The notes: a model not told the origin generated them from the sequence alone. A stretch of DNA of 10,496 nucleotides from an uncultured Oscillospiraceae bacterium (GCA_905233785.1 CAJOCV010000053.1:1-10496); one strand, 5' to 3'; shown: positions 1 through 6,246, counted from the first letter of the stretch. A program made the numbers and translations.

Positions 1-90
1 AAAAAGCTCTATGACAAGCGCGACAGCGACGCCGAGCGGCAGTCCAGACGGGATATTGACCGAATGATGAAAGAGAGGAACTACGAATGA
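1..90 (+). CDS. C-terminal tail of an unidentified protein (5' end outside window)
   Basis: An open frame runs from the first base of the window to a TGA at 88-90, giving the last 29 residues of a protein. The tail is strongly charged and ends in DIDRMMKERNYE, which suggests a soluble helical or coiled end. Its stop overlaps the ATG of the next gene as ATGA, the usual sign of translational coupling in one operon. The ribosome binding site for the downstream cyclophilin (gagaggaa, 73-80) lies inside this coding sequence. The fragment is too short to assign a family. Confidence 0.6.
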   Translation, partial: KKLYDKRDSDAERQSRRDIDRMMKERNYE

Positions 91-605
91 GCAATCCTGT
101 TGTCACCTTTGAAATGGAAAACGGCGATGTCATCAAGGCTGAGCTCTACCCCGAAATCGCGCCCAACACCGTCAATAACTTCATCGCCCTCGTGTCCAAG
201 GGCTTTTACGACGGCCTGATTTTCCACAGGGTCATTCCCGGCTTTATGATCCAGGGCGGCGACCCTAAGGGCAGCGGCGTCGGCGGCCCGGGCTACTGCA
301 TCAAGGGCGAGTTCAATGCCAATCGCTTCCAGAATAACCTCAAGCATGACCGCGGCGTGCTGTCCATGGCGCGCACCATGGCGCCGAACTCCGCCGGCAG
401 CCAGTTTTTCATCATGCATGAGGATTCGCCTCACCTCGACGGGCAGTACGCCGCCTTCGGCAAGGTCATTGAGGGCATCGAGGCTGTCGATCACATCTGC
501 GATGTGCGCACCGACTATAATGACCGTCCCAGAGTGCCCCAGGTGATGAAGAAGGTCACTGTGGAAACTTTCGGCGTGGAGTACCCCGAGCCGGAGAAGT
601 GCTGA
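87..605 (+). CDS. ppiB: Cyclophilin-type peptidyl-prolyl cis-trans isomerase
   Basis: This 172-residue protein is a single cyclophilin domain that catalyses cis-trans isomerisation of Xaa-Pro bonds during protein folding. It has no signal peptide or membrane segment, so it should be cytoplasmic. Visible family motifs are FHRVIPGFMIQGGDP at residues 46-60 (catalytic Arg48, with Phe53 and Gln56), SMAR at 93-96, NSAGSQFFI at 101-109 and HLDGQYAAFGKV at 116-127. The position of the cyclosporin-binding tryptophan of human CypA is His116 here; bacterial enzymes commonly lack that tryptophan and bind cyclosporin weakly. The ATG at 87 overlaps the stop of the preceding gene and follows gagaggaa at a good distance. 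The symbol follows cytoplasmic bacterial PpiB; orthology beyond the family is inferred. Confidence 0.93.
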   Translation: MSNPVVTFEMENGDVIKAELYPEIAPNTVNNFIALVSKGFYDGLIFHRVIPGFMIQGGDPKGSGVGGPGYCIKGEFNANRFQNNLKHDRGVLSMARTMAPNSAGSQFFIMHEDSPHLDGQYAAFGKVIEGIEAVDHICDVRTDYNDRPRVPQVMKKVTVETFGVEYPEPEKC

Positions 606-620
606 TTGCTTAACGCTGCC

Positions 621-648
621 TGTCCTCCCCCCCAGCGGGGGAGGGACA
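621..648 (+). terminator. C/G-rich hairpin after the cyclophilin gene
   Basis: The arms tgtcctccccc and gggggagggaca pair over about 11 bp with one bulged base, starting 16 bases past the stop codon. No T tract follows, so it may protect the mRNA 3' end rather than terminate. The hairpin at 669-701 is the better terminator. Confidence 0.4.
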
Positions 649-651
649 GAA

Positions 652-800
652 CTAAAACTCCCGTAAACAAAAACGAAGCCCAGCGAAGCGGCTTCGTTTT
701 TGAGAGGAAGACGGAGGGAGCAGAGCGCAGTTTTCCTGGCACCTACGGAAATCCCTAAAGGGACTAGCTTTGCGTCGCCAAGGAAACGGAGCGTTGCGAG
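652..800 (+). repeat. Direct repeat, copy 1 (long form)
   Basis: This stretch of about 149 bp recurs at 804-925, offset by about 151 bp. Shared blocks are the hairpin segment, then gagaggaagacggagggagc, the following cagagcgcagttttcctggc, and a final ggaaacggagcgttgcgag. Copy 1 carries about 30 extra bases (roughly 750-780) before the final block. It contains no convincing coding sequence. The unit may be a genome-wide intergenic repeat, but only two copies are seen here. Confidence 0.8.
669..701 (+). terminator. Intrinsic terminator inside repeat copy 1
   Basis: A perfect 12-bp stem forms between aaaaacgaagcc (669-680) and ggcttcgttttt (690-701) around a 9-base loop. The arms end in A5 and T5, so it could stop transcription from either side. 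It probably ends the cyclophilin transcript. In copy 2 (820-852) the same hairpin has one G-G mismatch, because ggc has become ggg. Confidence 0.7.
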
Positions 801-803
801 TTT

Positions 804-925
804 CTAAACTCTCGTAAACAAAAACGAAGCCCAGCGAAGCGGGTTCGTTTTTGAGAGGAAGACGGAGGGAGCAGAGCGCAGTTTTCCTGGCACTTACGGA
901 AACCAGGGAAACGGAGCGTTGCGAG
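804..925 (+). repeat. Direct repeat, copy 2 (short form), ending just before ssrA
   Basis: The second copy matches 652-800 closely but lacks the roughly 30-base segment before the last block. It starts 3 bases after copy 1 ends and finishes 16 bases before the 5' end of tmRNA. Its hairpin (820-852) keeps the A5/T5 ends but has one mismatch. A further short pairing, tttcctgg with ccagggaaa, lies around 883-911. No standard -35/-10 pair is apparent between this repeat and ssrA. Confidence 0.8.
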
Positions 926-941
926 CTTCGTCTGACGACGA

Positions 942-1290
942 GGGGGTGTACTGGTTTCGACGGGGGCGTGGAGGCAGGAATAGCGGGCGGATGCGCCTAC
1001 CATCCTTAAAATGGGCATTTTTATAAATTAAAGAACAACGATAACACTGTTCTTCTCGCTGCTTAATCAGTGAGCGTTCCACCCGGGAGTCCCACGGCCC
1101 GGGATGGGGCGTCGATGAGTGGGGAACGTGCGTACAGTAAGCTTTGCCTGTGCCACGCATGATGAAGCTACCGAATCTCTGAGCATGGCGGCCTGCGCTC
1201 GGATGAGGGAATGCAAACGACCGCCTGCGCCCGGAGAAGTTCCTGTTAAAATGCTTTCGGACGGGGGTTCGATTCCCCCCACCTCCACCA
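942..1290 (+). ncRNA. ssrA: Transfer-messenger RNA (tmRNA), trans-translation
   Basis: tmRNA rescues stalled ribosomes with SmpB: it is charged with alanine, enters like a tRNA, and its short reading frame then adds a degradation tag. The 5' end gggggtg (942-948) pairs with cacctcc (1280-1286) as the acceptor stem, followed by discriminator A and an encoded CCA (1288-1290). A T arm with ttcgatt loop lies just before, and the conserved tactggtttcgacg follows the 5' strand. The tag frame ends GCT GCT TAA at 1058-1066 and reads (K)NNDNTVLLAA from AAG 1031 or AAC 1034; the resume codon cannot be fixed by eye. The length of about 349 nt is typical for the one-piece form. Confidence 0.96.
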
Positions 1291-1323
1291 AAAGGGTACG
1301 AAAAAGATGTACCCGTCGAAAAA

Positions 1324-1364
1324 GGGCTGAGAAAAAACTGCGTTTTTTCTCAGCCCCAGTTTTT
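1324..1364 (+). terminator. Strong intrinsic terminator after ssrA
   Basis: A perfect 15-bp stem forms between gggctgagaaaaaac (1324-1338) and gttttttctcagccc (1342-1356) around a tgc loop, followed by T5 at 1360-1364. A smaller hairpin, gggtac/gtaccc (1294-1299 with 1309-1314), sits between the CCA end and the terminator and may mark the precursor's 3' trailer for processing. Confidence 0.9.
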
Positions 1365-1365
1365 A

Positions 1366-1541
1366 GGGTAACGCTGAATCAATCGCCTTCGGCATCATAT
1401 TCCATAAAATTTGCGCCATGATTTCGTCGATTTTTCTTGCCATACACAGAGTATTCCTGCTCAATGACTGCCTTCATCAGAACACATGCTTTCGCGGAAG
1501 CTGCACTTGCCGATTTTGTCAGCGCTTGCCCAAAAAAGTGC
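1366..1541. other. Intergenic spacer between ssrA terminator and rplU promoter
   Basis: I see no gene or RNA here. On the minus strand an open frame of about 55 codons ends at a TGA near 1374. Its only ATG gives 33 residues, there is no clear ribosome binding site, and it reads back through the rplU promoter, so I do not call it. Confidence 0.5.
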
Positions 1542-1570
1542 TTGACACAGCTTGCCTCTCATGTTACACT
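1542..1570 (+). promoter_or_regulatory. Sigma-A promoter of the rplU-rpmA-obg cluster
   Basis: A consensus -35 TTGACA (1542-1547) is separated by 17 bp from TACACT (1565-1570). Transcription should start near 1577, leaving a leader of about 75 nt before rplU. Confidence 0.85.
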
Positions 1571-1652
1571 GTTCAAGCCGCATTGAAGGGGCATTAAGCA
1601 AGCTTTGGCTTCGCCCCAAGAGCGAGTCCTGAAAAGAGGGAGGAAATCATTT
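1571..1652 (+). promoter_or_regulatory. Structured rplU 5' leader, possible L21-type autoregulatory leader
   Basis: The leader can form a hairpin closed by ggggc (1588-1592) and gcccc (1613-1617) with an inner aagc/gctt pairing. A small ttcaa/ttgaa stem precedes it at 1572-1587. Firmicutes often carry an L21 leader RNA at this position through which the protein is thought to control its own operon. That this is such a leader is inferred from position and foldability, not from a recognised consensus. The rplU ribosome binding site (gggagg, near 1640) lies just downstream. Confidence 0.4.
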
Positions 1653-1967
1653 ATGAAGCATGCTGTTATCGTGACCGGCGGCAAGCAGTACCGTGTGGCT
1701 GAGGGCGATGTGATTTTCGTCGAGAAGCTGGATGTCGCTGCGGGTGAGTCCGTCAAGTTCGATCAGGTTCTGGCTGTTGTTGACGGCGAGAATGCCAAAT
1801 TCGGCGCTCCTGTCATCGAAGGCGCTTCCGTCACGGCAAATGTCGTGAAGAACGGTAAGAGCGCGAAGGTTCGCGTGTACAAGATGAAGCCTAAAAAGGG
1901 CTATCGTCGTACGCAGGGTCATCGTCAGCCTTACACCAAGGTTCAGATCGAAGCCATCAACGCTTAA
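1653..1967 (+). CDS. rplU: 50S ribosomal protein L21
   Basis: This 104-residue protein is L21, which binds 23S rRNA and needs L20 for assembly. The family pattern is clear: an N-terminal AVIVTGGKQYRVAEGD, a middle VxFDxVLAV segment, and the basic C-terminal stretch KMKPKKGYRRTQGHRQPYT, which ends in the L21 signature. The ATG at 1653 is chosen because gagggagg sits just upstream and the family starts at this residue; an in-frame upstream start at 1605 would add 16 unlike residues and lie within the leader. It is the first gene of the cluster, 43 bp ahead of rpmA. In many Firmicutes a small protease gene (prp/ysxB) lies between the two; here it is absent. Confidence 0.97.
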   Translation: MKHAVIVTGGKQYRVAEGDVIFVEKLDVAAGESVKFDQVLAVVDGENAKFGAPVIEGASVTANVVKNGKSAKVRVYKMKPKKGYRRTQGHRQPYTKVQIEAINA

Positions 1968-2010
1968 TCTATTTCCGCACTTGATTTTGACTTATGGAGG
2001 TGTAACCTAA

Positions 2011-2274
2011 ATGGCACATAAAAAAGGTATGGGTTCTACCAAGAACGGCCGCGACTCCGAGTCGAAGCGTCTTGGCGCCAAGAGAGCCGATGGGCAGTTT
2101 GTCCTGGCCGGCAACATCCTTGTCAGACAGCGCGGAACCAAGATCCACCCGGGCACCAACGTGGGCAAGGGGAAGGACGACACGCTGTTCGCCCTCGTGG
2201 ACGGCACTGTGAAGTTCGAGCGCATGGACAAGGAGCGCAAGAAGGTCTCCGTTTACGAAGAGATCGCTCAGTAA
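2011..2274 (+). CDS. rpmA: 50S ribosomal protein L27, form without N-terminal extension
   Basis: L27 is an 87-residue protein whose N-terminal tail reaches the peptidyl-transferase centre. The sequence starts MAHKKGMGSTKNGRDSESKR and contains GQFVLAGNILVRQRGTKIHPG, both characteristic. Most Firmicutes make L27 with an extra N-terminal segment (ending near FFASKKG) that the protease Prp removes. Here the start gives the mature form directly, and an in-frame TAA occupies 2008-2010, immediately before the ATG, so no longer start is possible. The ribosome binding site ggagg is at 1996-2000. The gene lies between rplU and obg and is followed closely by a hairpin at 2285-2312. Confidence 0.97.
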   Translation: MAHKKGMGSTKNGRDSESKRLGAKRADGQFVLAGNILVRQRGTKIHPGTNVGKGKDDTLFALVDGTVKFERMDKERKKVSVYEEIAQ

Positions 2275-2284
2275 ATGACTCAAG

Positions 2285-2312
2285 AAAGGCCGGACAAGCG
2301 TCCGGCCTTTTT
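2285..2312 (+). terminator. Intrinsic terminator or attenuator between rpmA and obg
   Basis: A perfect 10-bp stem forms between aaaggccgga (2285-2294) and tccggccttt (2301-2310) with a 6-base loop, and the T run reaches T5 at 2308-2312. It begins 10 bases after the rpmA stop and ends 25 bases before the obg ATG. No separate obg promoter is evident, so it may act as a partial terminator that lowers Obg relative to the ribosomal proteins (inference). Confidence 0.8.
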
Positions 2313-2337
2313 CCGTGTTTCAGAGGAGGGGAATACC

Positions 2338-3621
2338 ATGGCATCCTCATTTGTTGACAAGGCTCGTATTACCATCCGCGCCGGAAAAGGCGGGGACGGC
2401 GCTGTGGCCTTTCACCGAGAAAAATATATCGCGGCGGGCGGCCCGGATGGTGGCGACGGCGGCCGCGGCGGGGACGTTGTCTTTGTCGTGGACGATAACA
2501 TGTCCACGCTGATGGACTTTCGCTATAAACGCAAATATGTGGCCGGAAACGGCGCAAACGGCATGGGCAAGCGCTGCTACGGCAAGGACGGGGAGACCCT
2601 GTATGTGAAGGTTCCCCGCGGAACACTCGTACGTGACACAGAGACAGGCGGCATCATGCACGATATGTCCGACGGTGAAAACTGGGTCGCCGCCAGGGGC
2701 GGCCGCGGCGGCTGGGGCAATCTGCACTTTGCCACGCCGACCCGCCAGGTGCCGCGCTTTGCCAAACCCGGTCTTCCGGGTGAAAGCCATGATGTCACGC
2801 TGGAGCTCAAGCTGCTGGCGGACGTGGGACTCGTGGGCTTTCCCAATGTGGGCAAGTCTACGCTGCTGTCTGTTGTGAGCAAGGCGCATCCCAAAATTGC
2901 AAATTACCACTTTACGACGCTGTTTCCGAATCTCGGCGTCGTGTATGTGGACGAGGGCGTTTCCTTCGTCATGGCGGACATTCCCGGCATCATCGAGGGC
3001 GCGTCCGAGGGTGCGGGACTGGGGCACGACTTCCTGCGGCATATCGACCGCTGCCGCCTGCTTGTGCATCTGGTGGATGTCTCCGGCAGTGAGGGACGCG
3101 ATCCCGTTGAGGACTTTGAGGCCATCAATGCCGAGCTGCGCGAGTATGATCCCGCGCTTGCCGAGCGCAGCCAGATCGTGGTTGCCAACAAGTGCGACCT
3201 GCTGGGCGGGGATCGGGAGAACATCGAGAAGCTCAAGGCGCATGTGGAGGCGCTGGGCTACGCCTTCTTCGAGATGAGCGCCGTCACACATGAGGGCGCG
3301 CGCGAGCTCGTCAAAGAGTGCGCGCACAGGCTCTCCACGCTGCCTCCGATGCTTTATTATGAAGCCGATTATATACCGCCCGAGCCGACGGTGGATACTT
3401 CCGAGGAGCTATCCATTCTCCACGATGATGATCTTTGGATCGTGGAGGGTCCCTGGCTGCAGCGTCTGGTCGCGACGGTCAACTTCTCAGACTACGAAAG
3501 CCGCATGTACTTTGACCGCGTGCTGCGGGAAGCCGGCGTCTTCGAGCGCATGGAGCAGATGGGCGTCAAGGACGGCGACACCGTAAGTATGTACGATCTG
3601 ATGTTCGATTACCGGGAGTGA
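2338..3621 (+). CDS. obg: Obg family GTPase (CgtA/ObgE)
   Basis: This 427-residue GTPase works in late 50S assembly and in stress and growth control. The three-domain Firmicutes plan is complete. Residues 1 to about 158 form the glycine-rich Obg fold (GGDGAVAF, GGPDGGDGGRGG, ARGGRGGWGN). The G domain follows with G1 GFPNVGKST at 167-175, G3 DIPG at 214-217 followed by IIEGASEGAGLGH, and G4 NKCD at 284-287. The C-terminal OCT domain starts near residue 355 and includes FSDYESRMYFDRVLREAGV. I start at the ATG at 2338 because gaggagggg precedes it and MASSFVDKA matches the family. The longer in-frame start at 2275 would run through the terminator hairpin and is rejected. It is the last gene of the cluster. 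Confidence 0.97.
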   Translation: MASSFVDKARITIRAGKGGDGAVAFHREKYIAAGGPDGGDGGRGGDVVFVVDDNMSTLMDFRYKRKYVAGNGANGMGKRCYGKDGETLYVKVPRGTLVRDTETGGIMHDMSDGENWVAARGGRGGWGNLHFATPTRQVPRFAKPGLPGESHDVTLELKLLADVGLVGFPNVGKSTLLSVVSKAHPKIANYHFTTLFPNLGVVYVDEGVSFVMADIPGIIEGASEGAGLGHDFLRHIDRCRLLVHLVDVSGSEGRDPVEDFEAINAELREYDPALAERSQIVVANKCDLLGGDRENIEKLKAHVEALGYAFFEMSAVTHEGARELVKECAHRLSTLPPMLYYEADYIPPEPTVDTSEELSILHDDDLWIVEGPWLQRLVATVNFSDYESRMYFDRVLREAGVFERMEQMGVKDGDTVSMYDLMFDYRE

Positions 3622-3634
3622 TTTTTCAGAATTC

Positions 3635-3670
3635 AGTTTTCAAAGGCAGCACGTGCGCAATCTGAAAACT
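3635..3670 (+). terminator. Weak hairpin after obg
   Basis: The arms agttttca (3635-3642) and tgaaaact (3663-3670) pair perfectly over 8 bp with a 20-base loop. It is AT-rich and precedes the stronger hairpin at 3681-3715. Its role is uncertain. Confidence 0.35.
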
Positions 3671-3680
3671 ATAAAACGAT

Positions 3681-3715
3681 GGGGCTGTGAAAAAACGAAG
3701 TTTTTTCACAGCCCC
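3681..3715. terminator. Bidirectional terminator between convergent obg and cofE-like genes
   Basis: A perfect 16-bp stem forms between ggggctgtgaaaaaac (3681-3696) and gttttttcacagcccc (3700-3715) with a gaa loop. It ends 7 bases from the stop of the minus-strand gene and lies where two transcripts converge. The A6/T6 tracts sit at the tip of the stem and the GC clamp at its base, the reverse of the usual terminator layout. Confidence 0.75.
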
Positions 3716-3722
3716 GTGATTG

Positions 3723-4916
3723 TTATTCGGCAGTGTAGTTATCGAAATAGCCCTGGATCAGGACGATGGGCGTTCCCTTGTCGCCGGAGCCGGAGGTCAG
3801 GTCGCAGAGCGAACCGATCAAATCGGTGAGGCGGCGAGGCGTGGTGCCCTCGGAAGCCATCTGACCCACAAGGTCGCTGTCCTTCTTGGCGATCTCGTCC
3901 TTGATGGCGTCGCGCAGCGCGTCGCCGGAGAGGGCGGCAAAGTCGTTGTCGGCCAGGTACTTGAGCTTGAGCTCGTTCGGCGTACCCTCCAGACCCGCGG
4001 TATAAGCAGGGGAGACCACGGGGTCAGCCAGCTCCCAAATCTTGCCGATGGGATCCTTGAACGCGCCATCGCCGTAGACCATCACTTCGATGTGCTTGCC
4101 GGTCTTCTCCAGAAACTCCTGCTGGATCGAGACCACAAGATCCTGACAATCGCGCGGGAAGAGCTTGACCTTATCCTCGGTGGCCTTGTTGGAGCCGAGC
4201 AGACCGTACTTCTCGTTGTAGCCGCTGCCGCTTACGGGGGAGGTCATGATCTGATGCAGACCGAAGACGCGCTCGCCGCCGGCGGCCTTGAGGATGCGCC
4301 CGGTGCGCGCACGGGTGTGAATGTCGCAGTGGATCACGTTCTTGGTGTAGTTCAAAATCTCGCGCGCGTCGTTTGCAAAAATGACCTCCACCTCCGCGCC
4401 GCAGTCACGGATCAGATCGGAGTAGTATTCTACATAGTCCACGCCGGTAAAGCGATGCTTGCGGTAGCCGAAGAGCTCGCGGTACTTCTCAAGCGTCAGC
4501 ACATCGCGGTAGGGATCAACGCCGCAATTGTCCAGCGCGTCCCAGTCTACTAAGTGATTGCCCACCTCGTCGGAGGGGTAGGAGAGCATCAGAACGACCT
4601 TCTTGCAGCCCTTGGCGATGCCGCGCAGGCAGATGGCAAAGCGGTTGCGGCTGAGGATCGGGAAAATAACGCCGACGGTCTCTCCGCCGAGCTTCTGCTT
4701 CACATCGGCGGCAATGTCGTCAACTGTGGCATAGTTTCCCTGTGCGCGGGCTACGATCGCCTCGGTCATGGCGACCACGTCGCGGTCATGCAGGCTGAAG
4801 GGCTCGGAGCTGGCAGCCTCCAGTACGGACTCGGTTACGATCTTTTTGAGATCATCGCCTTCGCGGATGATGGGCGCACGGATACCGCGGGAAACAGTAC
4901 CAACCATACGGCTCAT
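3723..4916 (-). CDS. Coenzyme F420-0:L-glutamate ligase (CofE-like) family protein
   Basis: The 397-residue product resembles the CofE/F420 ligase family (PF01996, COG1478), whose characterised members add glutamate to F420-0 with GTP. The N-terminal part follows the family layout: IREGDDLKKIVTESVL (17-32), then RDVVAMTEAIVARAQGNYAT, equivalent to the CofE segment that reads GDVVVVxxKIVSKAEGR. Later conserved-looking blocks are SRNRFAICLRG, YGLLGSNKATED, VMVYGDGAFKDP and GSGDKGTPIVLIQGYFDNY. The form of about 400 residues is, as I recall, widespread in gut Clostridia that are not known to make F420, so the true substrate is unknown. No other F420 genes lie nearby. The ATG at 4914-4916 follows agaggtg, and a good promoter lies upstream at 4954-4982. 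Confidence in the family is good, in the reaction low. Confidence 0.75.
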   Translation of the reverse strand: MSRMVGTVSRGIRAPIIREGDDLKKIVTESVLEAASSEPFSLHDRDVVAMTEAIVARAQGNYATVDDIAADVKQKLGGETVGVIFPILSRNRFAICLRGIAKGCKKVVLMLSYPSDEVGNHLVDWDALDNCGVDPYRDVLTLEKYRELFGYRKHRFTGVDYVEYYSDLIRDCGAEVEVIFANDAREILNYTKNVIHCDIHTRARTGRILKAAGGERVFGLHQIMTSPVSGSGYNEKYGLLGSNKATEDKVKLFPRDCQDLVVSIQQEFLEKTGKHIEVMVYGDGAFKDPIGKIWELADPVVSPAYTAGLEGTPNELKLKYLADNDFAALSGDALRDAIKDEIAKKDSDLVGQMASEGTTPRRLTDLIGSLCDLTSGSGDKGTPIVLIQGYFDNYTAE

Positions 4917-4953
4917 AAAGCAACACCTCTGTGTATAGATTTTTTACTCAAGT

Positions 4954-4982
4954 AATATACTACATCTTTGTTCGTTTGTAAA
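4954..4982 (-). promoter_or_regulatory. Sigma-A promoter of the cofE-like gene
   Basis: On the minus strand, TTTACA (4982-4977) and TATATT (4959-4954) are separated by 17 bp. The predicted start lies about 30 bases before the ribosome binding site agaggtg. Confidence 0.7.
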
Positions 4983-5037
4983 ATAATTTCTGCCTGAAGA
5001 ATATGAAAATATCGCAGCTTTCCGGAGGAAAAAGATT

Positions 5038-5106
5038 ATGAATAATACACAAAGCGCTCAGCTGAGCTTTCGCAGCTTCTCTTCCAGCCAGCCGAGGATG
5101 TCCTGA
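5038..5106 (+). CDS. Possible 22-residue small ORF antisense to the hydrolase 3' end
   Basis: An ATG at 5038 preceded by ccggaggaaaaagatt, a very good ribosome binding site at the right spacing, opens a frame of 22 codons that stops at 5104-5106. The peptide is serine-rich (MNNTQSAQLSFRSF...) and matches nothing I know. Most of it overlaps the last codons of the minus-strand hydrolase gene. No convincing plus-strand promoter is seen. The binding site may be chance or a remnant of a lost gene. Confidence 0.2.
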   Translation: MNNTQSAQLSFRSFSSSQPRMS

Positions 5107-5999
5107 AAAACCTCGTCGCGGTTGATTTCATTTAGCATCTCGTGCCGTCCGCCGGGGTAGAGACGGATCGTCACATCCTTGAGTCCGGCCTTGCAGAAGG
5201 CCTTATACGCCTTGTCCACGCCCGCGCCATAGTCGCCGACGGGATCCTCTTTCCCGGACATGAAGTAGATGGGGGCGTCCTTGTTCATCATGAGAAGGTT
5301 TTTCTGACTGCCCATAAACCGAATCCCGCTCATCATGTCCCGGTACAGGCTGACCTTCGCCACAAAGCCGCAGCGGGGATCCGAAATATATTGATCCACA
5401 CGCGCGGGGTCACGGCTCAGCCAGTCAAAGGGGGTGCGGGCGTCGGGGATGCGCTTGCAGTACGAGCCGAAGGCGAGATCGTTGAGCTGCTGCCCGTCGG
5501 CGCGAGGCCCCTTGGCTTTCACAGAGAGCTGCGCCGCCGCAAGCCCCGCATACACCAGCGCGGGACTCTGCTGACCGGTACCGCTGAGAATGGCAGCGTC
5601 ATACTTGTCGGGATAGCGTATCAGGTAGCTGCGGGTCAGAAAGCTCCCCATGCTGTGACCAAAGAAAATGTAGGGCAGAGTGGGGTATTCGCTGCGCATG
5701 AGATCGCGCAGCTTGTCCATGTCCTTCACCACATAACTCCAGCCGTCCTCCTCGGCGAAGAAGCCCAGATCGGCCTCATCCGTGACGGATTGGCCGTGCC
5801 CCAGGTGATCGTCGCCAACCGCAACGAAGCCGTGCTCCGCGAGAAAGCGCGCAAAATCGTCATAACGATTGATGTGCTCGGCTATGCCGTGCTCAATCTG
5901 AACGACAGCAAGCGGCGCAGTATCGGGAACACATTTGCGGGCGTGTATCCTGTTTTTGCCTGTGCTGGAAGTAAAATAAAAATCCTCAAAAAAAGGCAT
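5058..5999 (-). CDS. Alpha/beta hydrolase, monoacylglycerol lipase/lysophospholipase type
   Basis: This 313-residue protein belongs to the alpha/beta hydrolase fold, in the Hydrolase_4 (serine aminopeptidase S33 / monoacylglycerol lipase) group. The oxyanion-side motif is IEHGIAEHINRYDDFA near residues 35-50, followed by DDHLGHGQS. The nucleophile elbow is GHSMG at 114-118 with Ser116. The acid is probably Asp252 in SGKEDPVGD and the base His286 in GGRHEMLNE. There is no signal peptide, so it should act in the cytosol, likely on monoacyl lipids or related esters; the substrate is not readable from sequence. The start at 5997-5999 follows aaggaggaag closely. The gene stands alone between two other units, and I see no confident promoter. 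A weak hairpin (aaag...cttt) lies at its stop codon. Confidence 0.88.
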   Translation of the reverse strand: MPFFEDFYFTSSTGKNRIHARKCVPDTAPLAVVQIEHGIAEHINRYDDFARFLAEHGFVAVGDDHLGHGQSVTDEADLGFFAEEDGWSYVVKDMDKLRDLMRSEYPTLPYIFFGHSMGSFLTRSYLIRYPDKYDAAILSGTGQQSPALVYAGLAAAQLSVKAKGPRADGQQLNDLAFGSYCKRIPDARTPFDWLSRDPARVDQYISDPRCGFVAKVSLYRDMMSGIRFMGSQKNLLMMNKDAPIYFMSGKEDPVGDYGAGVDKAYKAFCKAGLKDVTIRLYPGGRHEMLNEINRDEVFQDILGWLEEKLRKLS

Positions 6000-6246
6000 G
6001 GAATCTTCCTCCTTCTTATGCTATACTGCTTAAGTAAACGATGATGCGATCGGCAAGAGCGAATATGCGAGAATATTTGGGCGCAGCGTCTGATGAAGGC
6101 GCTCATTGAGCGGGGTTCTTCGTGTATTGCAAGAAAAAGTGGCGAAATCATGGCTTAAATGTTCCGGGAGACGGCGCAGCCGATTTCATCAGCGTTTCGC
6201 TGAAAAATATTGTACTCTACTCCCGATTATCCGTCAAGGAGCGCTT
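6000..6246. other. Spacer between divergent hydrolase and dut genes
   Basis: This 247-bp stretch holds the hydrolase ribosome binding site (minus strand, near 6005-6012) and that of dut (aaggag, 6237-6242). A short hairpin forms between tttcatcagcg and cgctgaaaa around 6184-6206. No good promoter could be picked for either gene. A short open stretch at 6045-6158 resembles the start of a helix-turn-helix protein only weakly and is discussed as an observation. Confidence 0.4.

Noticed and set aside
894..1421. Open frames on both strands across the ssrA region
   Set aside because: They overlap a tmRNA with full acceptor stem, T arm and tag frame; none has coding features.
1374..1560. Minus-strand open stretch of about 55 codons upstream of rplU
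   Set aside because: Its only ATG gives 33 residues without a good ribosome binding site, and it runs back through a consensus promoter on the other strand.
2347..3327. Long open frame (326 codons) on the minus strand inside obg
   Set aside because: It is antisense to a complete, motif-verified Obg gene; GC-rich codon use leaves the opposite frame open. The translation resembles no protein family.
3720..4553. Open frame of 277 codons on the plus strand opposite the cofE-like gene
   Set aside because: It is a shadow of the minus-strand gene. It lacks a ribosome binding site and starts inside the convergent gap next to the terminator.
5142..6044. Open frame of 300 codons on the plus strand opposite the hydrolase gene
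   Set aside because: It is antisense to a gene with a complete catalytic triad, with no ribosome binding site or family resemblance.
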